Source: Rhipicephalus microplus (Eukaryota; Arthropoda; Arachnida; Ixodida; Ixodidae). Taken from it: a stretch of DNA of 64,000 bases. Position numbers and translations under genes: made by a program. The stretch covers positions 78,099,000 to 78,162,999 of the forward strand of contig NC_134700.1 in the NCBI RefSeq assembly GCF_043290135.1, written 5' to 3'. The notes under the pieces were generated by a model. The model was given only the letters and a program-made list of their open reading frames with translations. It was not told where the DNA came from and did not search any database. Positions within the stretch are counted from its first letter, which is position 1, and each line of letters opens with the position of its first letter. Positions 32,839 through 43,293 of the stretch are shown in pieces.

Positions 32839-33111
32839 TTACAGCCTGAAATGTTTCCGCATTGGCTTGTGGACGAAACCAGGTGGTTTGTCATTTTGGT
32901 CTGTTAGTTTCCTTGTATAGTTGACGAGCATGAAGTTGATTGTAGATGTTGCGTCTTTGAAAGCAAAGAGAGCTGAGTTGCCTTGCCGGTTCTTTTGCAG
33001 ATGTTCCAGCACCGCAATACCTTGAGGCGAAAACACCTGCACAGCTCGCAGCACGTTCATCTTTTCAAGGTTGGACGGGTATACGCGTTTTCTTGTTAGG
33101 TTTTTGGCCAA
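32839..33111 (-). pseudogene. Fragment of a P-type (THAP) transposase
   Basis: A 90-codon minus-strand frame reads KMNVLRAVQVFSPQ and ALFAFKDATSTINFM. This resembles the stretch before the C-terminal catalytic region in P-element-type transposases; compare QKMKVRLAVQTLSSSVADAL at about 55797-55860 in the plus-strand copy. No other domain is beside it. Upstream on the minus strand (33112-33424) another partly open frame lacks a recognisable motif. Probably a relic from the same family as 51775-53467. Confidence 0.6.
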
Positions 33112-33585
33112 TTATAGTGTCATTCCTTTCTGGTGCTAGTACAGTTTCTGCACGCGTGTGTCATTGGTAAGATTTGAATTCCTTCTCGTTGCCCCCTATT
33201 TGGTGGAGCAGGAAAATAGCTTTTTTCCGTCTTTTTCGGCATCTGCAGCAATTTTTTTCACTCATGCGTAGTCCTTGTCGTCACAATAGAAGCTGGTCAC
33301 CTTTCTCTTTGCGTCTAGCTGCTGCTGGGCTTTCAAGAACTTGGAATGATGGTATGCCATGCAGCAGTACATCATAGCCACGTTAGCGGAATCCTGACAC
33401 GCGAAGCACGGGATCCCAAGGCAGTCCCTTCAGAAGTAGTCGAGAGTTCGACGGAATGCCGTCTGGTCAGGTAAAGGCATTGTTGAAAAAACAGGTCACT
33501 GACCAATGTCAAATGAAAACAAAGACGTTTCGGGATCCGTACGGATCCCTTGTTCACAATGGGATGACGGCTGAGCACCAGGTTC

Positions 33586-35526
33586 TTATGTAACGCTGAG
33601 CGCATGACGCAAAGTCCGAGAGTACACGTGGTTTAGTGTGCCAGATGATCTATTGATTGTGTTACTTGTCGTTTGAATGATTAGTGATTCGAGGTTCAGT
33701 CTGGTTGTAAAATTCTTCTCCGTGGCCATGATGCGTGCGTTGTCCCAGCTTATCTCGTGGCCCGTCTTCTCGGCATGCTCTGCGAGTGCATTTGTCACTG
33801 TGTGGCCCTTGGCGACGTCATTCTTGTGTTGCATCAGACGTCTGCAGTAATTTCCACTCGTGCCAATGTACACCGATTCGCAATCGGCGCATGGTATCTT
33901 GTAGACAACACCAGGAAAGTGTTGCCGAGGGAGAGGATCCTTCACATTTAGCAACTCAGCTTTAAGTTTGCTTGCTGGAACATGCGCGATCTGTACACCA
34001 CGTTTTCTGAATAGACGGGCTAGGGCTTCGCTTATATTTCGAATATAAGGAATCGATGCACGCTTTTTCGTAGACGATGTGTTATGCATGGCTTGACTAG
34101 TTGACTGTAGTTTATTCATGACGGATTTAGTTGTTTTCCTAATAAAAACCTTGGGGTATCCATTCCTGATCAGGTCATCTTCAATGGTCCGGAGCTCCTC
34201 CTGCAGGCTTCCTTCATCGGAACAAGTGCGAATCGCTCGTTGAACTAAAGACCGAATCACTGAGCGTTTGTGGGCTACCGGGTGGACTGACTCATAGTCG
34301 AGGTATCTACCGGAGTGCGTTGGCTTTCGGTACACAGCGAAGGCGAGGCCTGTGGGAGTACGTTTTACAACTGCATCCAAGAACGGGAGGCAACCGTCTT
34401 TTTCTTCTTCGACAGTAAACTTGATAGAGGTCTCGATGCCATTTAGGCAGTCGTGGAAAGCTTGGACGTCTGTCTTCTTTATCACGCAGAAGCAGTCGTC
34501 GACGTATCTCAGAAAAACCTTGGGTCTCGGCTGAAATGTTCCCAATGCTTTCTGCTCAATTGCTTCCATTGTTATATTCGCAGTTGTGACCGAAATCGAC
34601 GCTCCCATTGCGGTACCGAAAACTTGCCTGTAGAATTCACCCTTGTACGAGAAGTAAGTGTTGGATAGGCAAAACCGTAACAAGGTGCACAGCTCGGTGA
34701 CGTCGAACGGTGTGCGATCGGCCAATGTCGTGTCCTTGTGAAGCAATTGTCTGGAAGTGTCTACAGCAAGGTTGACGGGAACACTTGTGAAGAGGGAGCA
34801 GACATCAAACGAAACCAGTACTTCGTCGACATCCACAGTGATACTCTTCATTTTGCTTATGAAGTCATTGGTGTTCCGGAGGTTAGTTTCAGTCTTGCCT
34901 GCAAGGGGAGCCAGGATGCCGTGAAGATACTTTGAGAGGCTGTACAGGGGTGACCTAGTGAAATCTACTATGGGTCTGAGAGGCGTTCCGCTTTTGTGAA
35001 TCTTCGGTAAACCGTATATCGCTGGAGCAGAACCATTGGTGCACAGCAGCTGGAAGTATAACCTTTTTGCTGATGCAGGAAGCGTCTGAAAAATACTAGA
35101 GAGCGTCTTTTGCAGGCCAGTTTGAACTTTCGAGGTAGGATCCTTGTTAATCTTGGCGTACGTTGTACAGTCCCCCACTATCTCCGTCATCTTCGACTCA
35201 TACGTCGACCGGTCAAGCACAACCGTCACGTTGCCTTTGTCTGCAGGAAGTACGGCAATCTTCTTGTTTTTGTGCAATGCCTTAATCGCTTTTTCCTCGT
35301 CTTCCGAGAGGACTTGCTGGCAGCCAGACTTGCGAATTCTCGATAGTATACCTACTGCTCTCGTACGGACTTCGTCTCGTTCACTTTCTCCAAGTAGACC
35401 AATAGCGTTTTCGACAGCACACACGACCTTGCGAGTGTCCGGCTGCTTTGCTTGGTTGAAGTTGAGACGACGGCTCAAAACTTTGCATTCCGCAGGAGTT
35501 AGCTCGTATGACGACAAGTTCCTCAT
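33586..35526 (-). CDS. Penelope-like RT with GIY-YIG endonuclease, left arm
   Basis: A 646-codon open frame. RT, about residues 95-400: YGLPKIHKSGTPLRPIVD, FDVCSLFTSVPV, GTAMGASISV and the active site FLRYVDDCFCVI. A linker follows, then the GIY-YIG nuclease, about 545-625: VVYKIPCADCESVYIGTSGN, the Arg of CRRLMQHK and the Glu of NLESLIIQ, with a CxxC inside the motif. Such proteins combine target cleavage and reverse transcription. The frame begins in the palindrome centre (SSYELTPAEC-like) and lacks the usual N-terminal extension, so it is 5' truncated. It differs from the right-arm protein at about five positions (RRL/RGL, NK/KE, VNLA/VDLA, YFSYK/YFTYK). Confidence 0.9.
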   Translation of the reverse strand: MRNLSSYELTPAECKVLSRRLNFNQAKQPDTRKVVCAVENAIGLLGESERDEVRTRAVGILSRIRKSGCQQVLSEDEEKAIKALHKNKKIAVLPADKGNVTVVLDRSTYESKMTEIVGDCTTYAKINKDPTSKVQTGLQKTLSSIFQTLPASAKRLYFQLLCTNGSAPAIYGLPKIHKSGTPLRPIVDFTRSPLYSLSKYLHGILAPLAGKTETNLRNTNDFISKMKSITVDVDEVLVSFDVCSLFTSVPVNLAVDTSRQLLHKDTTLADRTPFDVTELCTLLRFCLSNTYFSYKGEFYRQVFGTAMGASISVTTANITMEAIEQKALGTFQPRPKVFLRYVDDCFCVIKKTDVQAFHDCLNGIETSIKFTVEEEKDGCLPFLDAVVKRTPTGLAFAVYRKPTHSGRYLDYESVHPVAHKRSVIRSLVQRAIRTCSDEGSLQEELRTIEDDLIRNGYPKVFIRKTTKSVMNKLQSTSQAMHNTSSTKKRASIPYIRNISEALARLFRKRGVQIAHVPASKLKAELLNVKDPLPRQHFPGVVYKIPCADCESVYIGTSGNYCRRLMQHKNDVAKGHTVTNALAEHAEKTGHEISWDNARIMATEKNFTTRLNLESLIIQTTSNTINRSSGTLNHVYSRTLRHALSVT

Positions 35527-37448
35527 ACGAGCTAACTCCTGCGGAATGCAAAGTTTTGAGCCGTGGTCTCAACTTCAACCAAGCAAAGCAGCCGGACACT
35601 CGCAAGGTCGTGTGTGCTGTCGAAAACGCTATTGGTCTACTTGGAGAAAGTGAACGAGACGAAGTCCGTACGAGAGCAGTAGGTATACTATCGAGAATTC
35701 GCAAGTCTGGCTGCCAGCAAGTCCTCTCGGAAGACGAGGAAAAAGCGATTAAGGCATTGCACAAAAACAAGAAGATTGCCGTACTTCCTGCAGACAAAGG
35801 CAACGTGACGGTTGTGCTTGACCGGTCGACGTATGAGTCGAAGATGACGGAGATAGTGGGGGACTGTACAACGTACGCCAAAATTAAAGAGGATCCTACC
35901 TCGAAAGTTCAAACTGGCCTGCAAAAGACGCTCTCTAGTATTTTTCAGACGCTTCCTGCATCAGCAAAAAGGTTATACTTCCAGCTGCTGTGCACCAATG
36001 GTTCTGCTCCAGCGATATACGGTTTACCGAAGATTCACAAAAGCGGAACGCCTCTCAGACCCATAGTAGATTTCACTAGGTCACCCCTGTACAGCCTCTC
36101 AAAGTATCTTCACGGCATCCTGGCTCCCCTTGCAGGCAAGACTGAAACTAACCTCCGGAACACCAATGACTTCATAAGCAAAATGAAGAGTATCACTGTG
36201 GATGTCGACGAAGTACTGGTTTCGTTTGATGTCTGCTCCCTCTTCACAAGTGTTCCCGTCGACCTTGCTGTAGACACTTCCAGACAATTGCTTCACAAGG
36301 ACACGACATTGGCCGATCGCACACCGTTCGACGTCACCGAGCTGTGCACCTTGTTACGGTTTTGCCTATCCAACACTTACTTCACGTACAAGGGTGAATT
36401 CTACAGGCAAGTTTTCGGTACCGCAATGGGAGCGTCGATTTCGGTCACAACTGCGAATATAACAATGGAAGCAATTGAGCAGAAAGCATTGGGAACATTT
36501 CAGCCGAGACCCAAGGTTTTTCTGAGATACGTCGACGACTGCTTCTGCGTGATAAAGAAGACAGACGTCCAAGCTTTCCACGACTGCCTAAATGGCATCG
36601 AGACCTCTATCAAGTTTACTGTCGAAGAAGAAAAAGACGGTTGCCTCCCGTTCTTGGATGCAGTTGTAAAACGTACTCCCACAGGCCTCGCCTTCGCTGT
36701 GTACCGAAAGCCAACGCACTCCGGTAGATACCTCGACTATGAGTCAGTCCACCCGGTAGCCCACAAACGCTCAGTGATTCGGTCTTTAGTTCAACGAGCG
36801 ATTCGCACTTGTTCCGATGAAGGAAGCCTGCAGGAGGAGCTCCGGACCATTGAAGATGACCTGATCAGGAATGGATACCCCAAGGTTTTTATTAGGAAAA
36901 CAACTAAATCCGTCATGAATAAACTACAGTCAACTAGTCAAGCCATGCATAACACATCGTCTACGAAAAAGCGTGCATCGATTCCTTATATTCGAAATAT
37001 AAGCGAAGCCCTAGCCCGTCTATTCAGAAAACGTGGTGTACAGATCGCGCATGTTCCAGCAAGCAAACTTAAAGCTGAGTTGCTAAATGTGAAGGATCCT
37101 CTCCCTCGGCAACACTTTCCTGGTGTTGTCTACAAGATACCATGCGCCGATTGCGAATCGGTGTACATTGGCACGAGTGGAAATTACTGCAGACGTCTGA
37201 TGCAACACAAGAATGACGTCGCCAAGGGCCACACAGTGACAAATGCACTCGCAGAGCATGCCGAGAAGACGGGCCACGAGATAAGCTGGGACAACGCACG
37301 CATCATGGCCACGGAGAAGAATTTTACAACCAGACTGAACCTCGAATCACTAATCATTCAAACGACAAGTAACACAATCAATAGATCATCTGGCACACTA
37401 AACCACGTGTACTCCCGGACTTTGCGTCATGCGCTCAGCGTTACATAA
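35508..37448 (+). CDS. Penelope-like RT with GIY-YIG endonuclease, right arm
   Basis: Mirror copy of the left-arm gene, also 646 codons and fully open, with the same RT (YVDD) and GIY-YIG motifs in the same places. The start codon lies in the spacer (MTTSSSYELT), so the first residues are not native. The two genes overlap by about 19 bases at their 5' ends and point away from each other. Both ORFs being open and nearly identical means a recent origin or sequence correction between arms. Transcription of one arm through the other would make a long self-complementary RNA. Confidence 0.9.
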   Translation: MTTSSSYELTPAECKVLSRGLNFNQAKQPDTRKVVCAVENAIGLLGESERDEVRTRAVGILSRIRKSGCQQVLSEDEEKAIKALHKNKKIAVLPADKGNVTVVLDRSTYESKMTEIVGDCTTYAKIKEDPTSKVQTGLQKTLSSIFQTLPASAKRLYFQLLCTNGSAPAIYGLPKIHKSGTPLRPIVDFTRSPLYSLSKYLHGILAPLAGKTETNLRNTNDFISKMKSITVDVDEVLVSFDVCSLFTSVPVDLAVDTSRQLLHKDTTLADRTPFDVTELCTLLRFCLSNTYFTYKGEFYRQVFGTAMGASISVTTANITMEAIEQKALGTFQPRPKVFLRYVDDCFCVIKKTDVQAFHDCLNGIETSIKFTVEEEKDGCLPFLDAVVKRTPTGLAFAVYRKPTHSGRYLDYESVHPVAHKRSVIRSLVQRAIRTCSDEGSLQEELRTIEDDLIRNGYPKVFIRKTTKSVMNKLQSTSQAMHNTSSTKKRASIPYIRNISEALARLFRKRGVQIAHVPASKLKAELLNVKDPLPRQHFPGVVYKIPCADCESVYIGTSGNYCRRLMQHKNDVAKGHTVTNALAEHAEKTGHEISWDNARIMATEKNFTTRLNLESLIIQTTSNTINRSSGTLNHVYSRTLRHALSVT

Positions 37449-37567
37449 GAACCTGGTGCTCAGCCGTCATCCCAGTGTGAACAAGGGATCCGTACGGATC
37501 ACGAAACGTCTTTGTTTTTATTTGACATTGGTCAGTGACCTGTTTTTTCAACAATCCCTTCAGAAGT

Positions 37568-37944
37568 TCGCGAACATTCATGAAAGGTCCGGTGCAGAAA
37601 CTTAGGCGAAATGTCACTTGATGCTAGGCGCGCGAACTGTACGGCAGGTGTGCAGGCCAGTTCATGCGACGAAGCTTTTGTTCACACATTTAAACACCCT
37701 GATTAAGCCAGCGCGTGTAAACAAGTGCCCGCACGCACACTTAGTCCCCTTACCAAACCGCAGCGAAGTGCGCACGTAGAGAGCGCATTCTCCAGTACAG
37801 CCGGGGCAAGGGTATGCTCGCGGCGCCATCTCTCGCAGATCGGCGCCCCGGCAGCTCAGAAAAAACTGCATTGCCCTCACTGCGCCTGCTCAAGCCGTAA
37901 AGGGAAACCACGCGCGCGTGCTCCAATCCGGCCGTGGCACGGGG
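37568..37944. other. Unidentified segment between PLE and LINE A copy 4
   Basis: I see no gene. The stretch is GC-rich from about 37710 to 37930 with several CGCGCG-like words, and it ends where LINE A ORF1 sequence begins. It may be the original sequence hit by the Penelope-like insertion, since it follows the right target repeat. Confidence 0.4.
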
Positions 37945-40142
37945 AAGAGTCTCACCATTCTATGGACCTACATATGCTGATGCGGCGCGTCATGCGGCAC
38001 CGCCGCACCAGCCCCCGTCACTCCTTCGTCCCGCGCATAGCAAGCCGGCGGTTGTGGTACCTGCTCCTAAGGTGGACTTTAGTCCAGACTATTCCGCCTA
38101 CTTGCGAACAGAGACCGGAGACTCCAGGGCGCTCAGGTCTCAAGGCCTCGCCTCACCAGGCGAGGCCCAGAATTTGAACTATCAGCTCGCACGTGCGGGC
38201 ATCCAGTGCGTCCAAGGAGGCAATGAATACGTCGGTTCCCTTGATGCCGAAAGAGCGACGTGGCTCCTTGGAGCGCGCCAAGAAAACAAAAAAAAGCAAA
38301 TAACGGGGCCTGGTGAGGCCCTGTTACTTGAATTCGGACTGCCCACCTAAACAGCCGTTCGCTTTTCGTACACACAGCATTACTTCACATTCACCATGAA
38401 CACTCAAATTGTACAATAGAACATCAGGGGCCTTCTCAGAAATCTTGACGACGTTCAAGAACTTGTACACGAACATTCACGAAAAGTGCTGTGTGTACAA
38501 GAGACACACCTAAATTGAAAACACACCAACTTTCTCTGTTAATACGTTATTTTCCGAAAGGACCGTGATGATGCCGTGACATCATCCGGAGGTGTTGCCA
38601 TTACCGTGAACCAAGGGATTACATGTACATACTTACAACTCCGAACGTCCCTTGAGGAAGCGGCTGTTCGAGCTGTTCGTTTTGATAAAGTGATCCCAAT
38701 TTGCACTATTTACATTCCTTCAAGCTATCAGTAGCAAGAACATGATTTACAATCTTCAATTGATGAGCTTCTGGGGCCTTATGTTCTCCTTGGAGACGAA
38801 TGCGCATAGCAGGCTATGGGGTGACTCTCGTTGCGACGCGCGAGATCGACTGATTGAACAGTTCTTTCTCTCCTCGAGCCCGTGTCTTCTGAATCGAAAA
38901 GAACCGACCTACTATTCTCTCGCTAATACTAGCTACTCCCCCATAAATCTAAGCGTAGTATCTAAGTCTCTTGTGCCTCTACTCCAGTGGAAAGTCATCA
39001 GCAATCCGTACGGAAGTGACCACTTCCCCGTAGTTTTGAGCACAACTACAGCAACTGAGTGTCCACCACGGGTTCCCAAATTGCTCATAAACATAGCCGA
39101 CTGGGAACAGTTTTATACCATTGCTCGTTTAGGCTGGAGTGGCATATGTATTTTGAGTACTGATGCTGCTGTCAACTACTTTACAGCGTTTTTGATTGAT
39201 GCTGCAACGAAGTGCATCCCAAAAACAAATGGACACCCTGGAAAACGGCATGTGCCATGGTGACACGCCGTGGTGGAACTCTGAGTGCTGAAATGCGCGC
39301 AAGCAGCAATGCAGAGCATGGAGGTTGCTTCAGAACTCACCGACAGCCGAAAATCTTGACATCTTTAAGAAAATAAAGTCTCAAGGCAGCAGAACGCGTC
39401 GGCAGGCCAGAAGAGAAAGTTGGCTGGAGTTTTTATCCGGGATCAATTCATATACACAAGAGGCAAAAGTCTGGAACATGGTTGATAGGGCAGCAGGAAG
39501 ACAAAAACACACACTTCCACTTGTAAACACACAGGGTGAAACCTTGGAAGATCAGGCAAACTTGCTTGGTGCACACTTCGAACGGGTCTCCAGCTAGTCA
39601 CACTATACTGATGCTTTACAAAAATACAGTACAAAAATAGAAAAGCATAAACTCGAACACAAATGTACAAGATACAAGGCGTACAACCAAGCTTTCAGTC
39701 TAGCTGAGCTCCGAACATCTCTAAACTCCTGCAGTACGTCTGCCCCAGGTTCTGACCGTGTGGTGTATAAAATGTTAAAAAACCTACCAATCGAAACGCG
39801 AAAAACCTTACTTTGTTTGTACAATGCTATTTGGTTTTCTGGCACTATCCCTACCTCCTGGAAAGAGGCTATTATTATTCCCATTTTGAGAGAGGGCAAG
39901 GACCCTTCTTCAGTTTCAAGTTACAAGCCTATTGCGCTTACAAGCTGCCTATGCGAACTTCTCGAAAAATTGATAAACTGCCGACTTGTAAATTTTCTTG
40001 AAACGAACAATTTGCTCAATCTATTTCAGTGCGGGTTTCGAGAGGGTAGATCTACCACCGACCACTTTGTTCGTATCGAGGCACAGATCAGAAACGCTTT
40101 CGTTCATAAGCAATACTTTCTCTCTGTGTTCCTCGATATCGA
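37945..40142 (+). pseudogene. LINE A copy 4, segment 1: end of ORF1, endonuclease, half of RT
   Basis: 5'-truncated in ORF1: it begins at the FYGPTYADAARQ motif (compare 16700). ORF2 starts near 38397 and is riddled with stops (for example TGG to TAG at 38417, TGA at 38516) and small deletions (near 38797). RT motifs are readable at 39760-40140 (ALTSCLCELLEKLINCR, GFREGRSTTDHFV, FLDIE). It breaks at CCTCGATATCGA (40131-40142), which recurs at 42047-42058 after the inserted LINE A''. Confidence 0.85.
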
Positions 40143-42046
40143 GAGAATGGTTTTATACTCAACGCGCAAAAGAGCACTTGTGTTTTGTTCAGCCGAAAGA
40201 GGGGCCTCCATCCTGACCCCGACACTGACCTGCATGGTCAACCTCTGTCAGTGAAGACCGAGCACAAGTTTCTTGGTCTCATATTAGACACTAAGCTAAC
40301 CTTCACCCCACACATCAAGTATTTAAGGGACAGGTGCTTAAAAACAATGAACGTTTGGAAGTGTTGTCACACAGTACATGGGGTAGTGACAGGAAATGTT
40401 TAATTAACTTATATAAAAGCCTCGTACGCACACGCCTAGATTACGGTGCTATAATCTATCATTCGGCAACACCATCAGCCTTGAAAATTCTCGACCGTGT
40501 CCACCATCTAGGCATTCGCCTCTCTACGGGTGCTTTCCGCACCAGCCCTGTGGAGAGCCTGTACGTGGATTCGAATGAATGGTCGCTCCACCTACAAAGA
40601 TGTTCCTTGTCATTTTTGTACTTTTTGAAGGTGAAGGCAGACAAGAAACATCCCTCCCATTTCACAATTAATGATTTGTCTTGTTCTGGCTTGTTCGAGA
40701 ACCGTCCTTCGTTTAGGCAGCCCTACGCGCTGCGTGTAAGGAGCCTGGCCGAAGAAACAGGTGTGCCTCTTCTTGAACCCAGTTTGATGGCTCCTGCAAC
40801 ATATCTGCCACCGTGGCAGTGGCAGCTTATTGACTGTGATGTTTCTTTTGTTGATGTCACAAAGCACGCACCACTTGCACACATACATACATACTTTTTA
40901 GAACTACAACATAAATACACATGCCCTGAGTTCTTTACCGATGCGTCAAAGTCAAACACTTCTGTGTCATATGCAGCGATAGGCCAATCCTTTACCGAGT
41001 ACGGCGTTCTTCATCCTAATGCAAGCATCTTCACAGGAGAAGCTTACGCAATACTGGCGGTCGTAAAACACATTAAACAGATAAAATTACAAAAGGCGGT
41101 AATATACACAGATTCCCTAAGCGTGGTCAAAGCCCTGAAAACTCCTAAAAAACACAAGAACCCCGTGCCGGTGTCACTCTACTCACTTCTGTGCACTCTC
41201 TACACATCAAAACAGCATGTCGTTGTCTGCTGGGTTCCAGGGCACCGTGAAATACAAGGGAACGTTTTGGCCGACAATCTGGCTGCTTGCGCCAATCTCA
41301 CTACTGCCAATGCATCTACACCAGTCCCTGCACTTGACTTAAAACCTTTTATAAAACGAAAGCTCAGGGGGTATTGGCAGAGCATGTGGGATAAACACAC
41401 AGATAATAAATTCCATGCTATTTAGCCGCAACTAGGTTATTGGCCGCCACTATCAAAATCACGACACACAGAAGTAACACTAACAAGGCTTAGAACAGGA
41501 CACACAAATTCTACACATTCATTTCTTCTGTCTACCGGTGATCCACCATATTGTGAGAGATGTGGAGAGCCCCTTACGGTTCTCCTCATTCTCGTCCAGT
41601 GCAATGAGCTAGATGCTTTAAGAAAAAAGCACTTTTTACTGCCCTACCGACAGCAGCTCCCTCTACACCCTGGGATGCTCATCGGTAGGGATCCGCTTTT
41701 TAAACTGCAAACACTTTTTACGTTTTTAAAAGATGTGCAAAGCTTTCACCCGATATTCCGAGGTCATCCCTAGCACGACCTCTATAGAGTGGTCGTTGCT
41801 GCGGTGACTACATCTTCATCGTGGTTTTATTATCATGACATTTTGCCATCAGCTATCACCACACATATGTCACGCCACTGTCATGATTTTATTACTTCCA
41901 TGTTTTAACCCGCGTTATAGCGAGGAATTTTAAGGCCCCTTTACAGCCACACACCATATCATTGTTCATATCTGTAGTCAATTGAAATGGCGCTCTTTGG
42001 CCATCAAATGGCCCTTGCGCCACTAAAAACTACTTATCATCATCAT
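40143..42046 (+). mobile_element. 5'-truncated LINE A'' inserted in LINE A copy 4
   Basis: The 1.9-kb 3' part of a third subfamily, roughly 80 percent like copy 2, carries RT thumb to RNase H. Target duplication CCTCGATATCGA lies at 40131-40142 and 42047-42058. The frame at 40334-41425 holds EFFTDASKSN, FTGEAYAI, YTDSLSV and GNVLADNLA, a complete RNase H residue set. TAG at 41423 ends it, and CERCGEPLTVLLILVQC follows in the next part, with the zinc-binding His changed to Leu. The 3' hairpin is at 41988-42022 and the tail is TATCATCATCAT. Confidence 0.88.
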
Positions 42047-42058
42047 CCTCGATATCGA

Positions 42059-42849
42059 AAAGGCATATGATACAACATGGCACTTTGGAATACTAAGAGA
42101 CCTGTCCCATCTTGGCTGCATGGCAGAATGCTTACTATAATCGAAAGTTACCTGTCAAACCGGACATTCCAGGTTCGAGTAGGCAGCATTCTTCCCAAAC
42201 ATTTGTCCAAGAAACAGGTGTGCCGCAAGGTGGTGTACTTAGGTGGATACTTTTTAATATCAATATGAATTATTTGCACTTGTTGATCCCTCGCAATATG
42301 TTTTATTGTACATATGTCGACGACGTCCAGCTTGGTTTTAGATCTTGCAATCTGGCCATGTGTGAGCGCCAGGTTCAGCTTGGTTTGAACAAAGTCTCCA
42401 ATTGGACTGAAGAAAATGGGAAGAAAATGGGTTCAGACTGAATGCACAGAAAAGCACGTGTGTCTTGTTTTCCACAAAGAAAGGCATTCATTCCGAACCC
42501 GATATTCAACTGCATGGGCAACATCTTTCCGTTAATGCCAAACACAAATTCTTAGGGCTGATCTTGGACACCAAGCTAACCTTCATACCACACATCAAAT
42601 ATTTAAAGAACAAGTGCATAAAAGCTATGAACTTTCTAAAAGTGTTGTCACGTAGTACGTGGGGAAGTGACAAGAAGGGTTTAATGAATTTGCATAAAAG
42701 CCTCATACGTACACGCCTAAATTTTGGGGCAATAGCACATCAGTCTGCGACACCCATTTCCCTTAAAATGGTTGACCCTGTTCATAATCTAGACATCCGT
42801 CTCTCTACAGGCACTTTTCGCACTAGCCTCGTGGAAAGCCTGTACTTCA
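42059..42849 (+). pseudogene. LINE A copy 4, segment 2: RT second half
   Basis: Resumes with AAGGCATATGATACAACATGG (the EKAYDTTW codons) and runs to RTSLVESLY. It contains VPQGGVLR, YVDDVQLG and the thumb, with frameshifts near 42106 and a tandem duplication of GGGAAGAAAAT near 42410-42430. It ends in mid-ORF2 at about 42849, where sequence of a different LINE begins with no tail or hairpin. The junction therefore marks either an insertion whose partner is lost or a deletion. Confidence 0.82.
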
Positions 42850-43293
42850 CATCCTTTTCATCTCCAAAAACCTAGAAAATCTAGTGGAGCAGCTGCCAAA
42901 ACCATTTATTTTAGTTGGCGATTTTAATGCTAATTCAACCGTTTTGGGCAGCGACAAAACTGATGAAAGAGGGCAAGCTGTGGAAGATTTCATTTGTTCA
43001 AATGACATCTGCCTTCTCAACTCCGGGGCGTTTACCTACCTTTCACCAACCTCACGCACACTTAGTTGCTTAGATCTTGCCCTGTGTTCACCGTGTATTG
43101 TAAACAATCTTAAATGGGATGTCTTCAACACGTCATACGGTAGATATCACCAACCTGGCATCATATAACTCATACCATTCTACCCAACTTTAACAAGCAA
43201 GCCACGCCAGTGGTAACTGCAGCTCGTGAACTGGCCAATTTTCACAGAAAACGCTAAGCTCGATAAAGTTTTCTCATTGGAGCTTTCTGTTAA
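42850..43293 (+). pseudogene. LINE B' relic, segment 1: endonuclease
   Basis: The open stretch 42884-43168 encodes PFILVGDFNANS, LSCLDLALCSP and NTSYGRYHQPGI. This is the APE endonuclease of a LINE B relative; the SDH motif has decayed to RYH. It is more diverged from copies 1 and 2 of LINE B than they are from each other, hence B'. It is cut at TTAA (43290-43293) by a MITE and continues at 44213. Confidence 0.78.

Larger units (their letters stand above)
33438..37554. mobile_element. Penelope-like element arranged as a head-to-head palindrome
   Basis: Two arms, 33479-35511 and 35523-37555, are reverse complements with the same symmetry point at both the centre and the ends (coordinate sum 71034), so there is no net indel between them. 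The 11-bp spacer is 35512-35522. The unit is flanked by TCCCTTCAGAAGT at 33425-33437 and 37555-37567, a 13-bp target duplication, which indicates it behaves as a single insertion. The left side has 41 extra bases (33438-33478) not mirrored on the right. Penelope-like elements are known to occur as tandem or inverted partial copies. Confidence 0.9.

Noticed and set aside
35144..35881. Frames antisense to both Penelope-like genes
   Set aside because: They mirror each other because of the palindrome and are shadows of the RT frames.
33425..37567. The palindrome as an assembly error
   Set aside because: The arms differ at several positions, one side has 41 extra bases and a target duplication flanks the unit; an artefact would give identical arms. 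Long-read proof is still needed.
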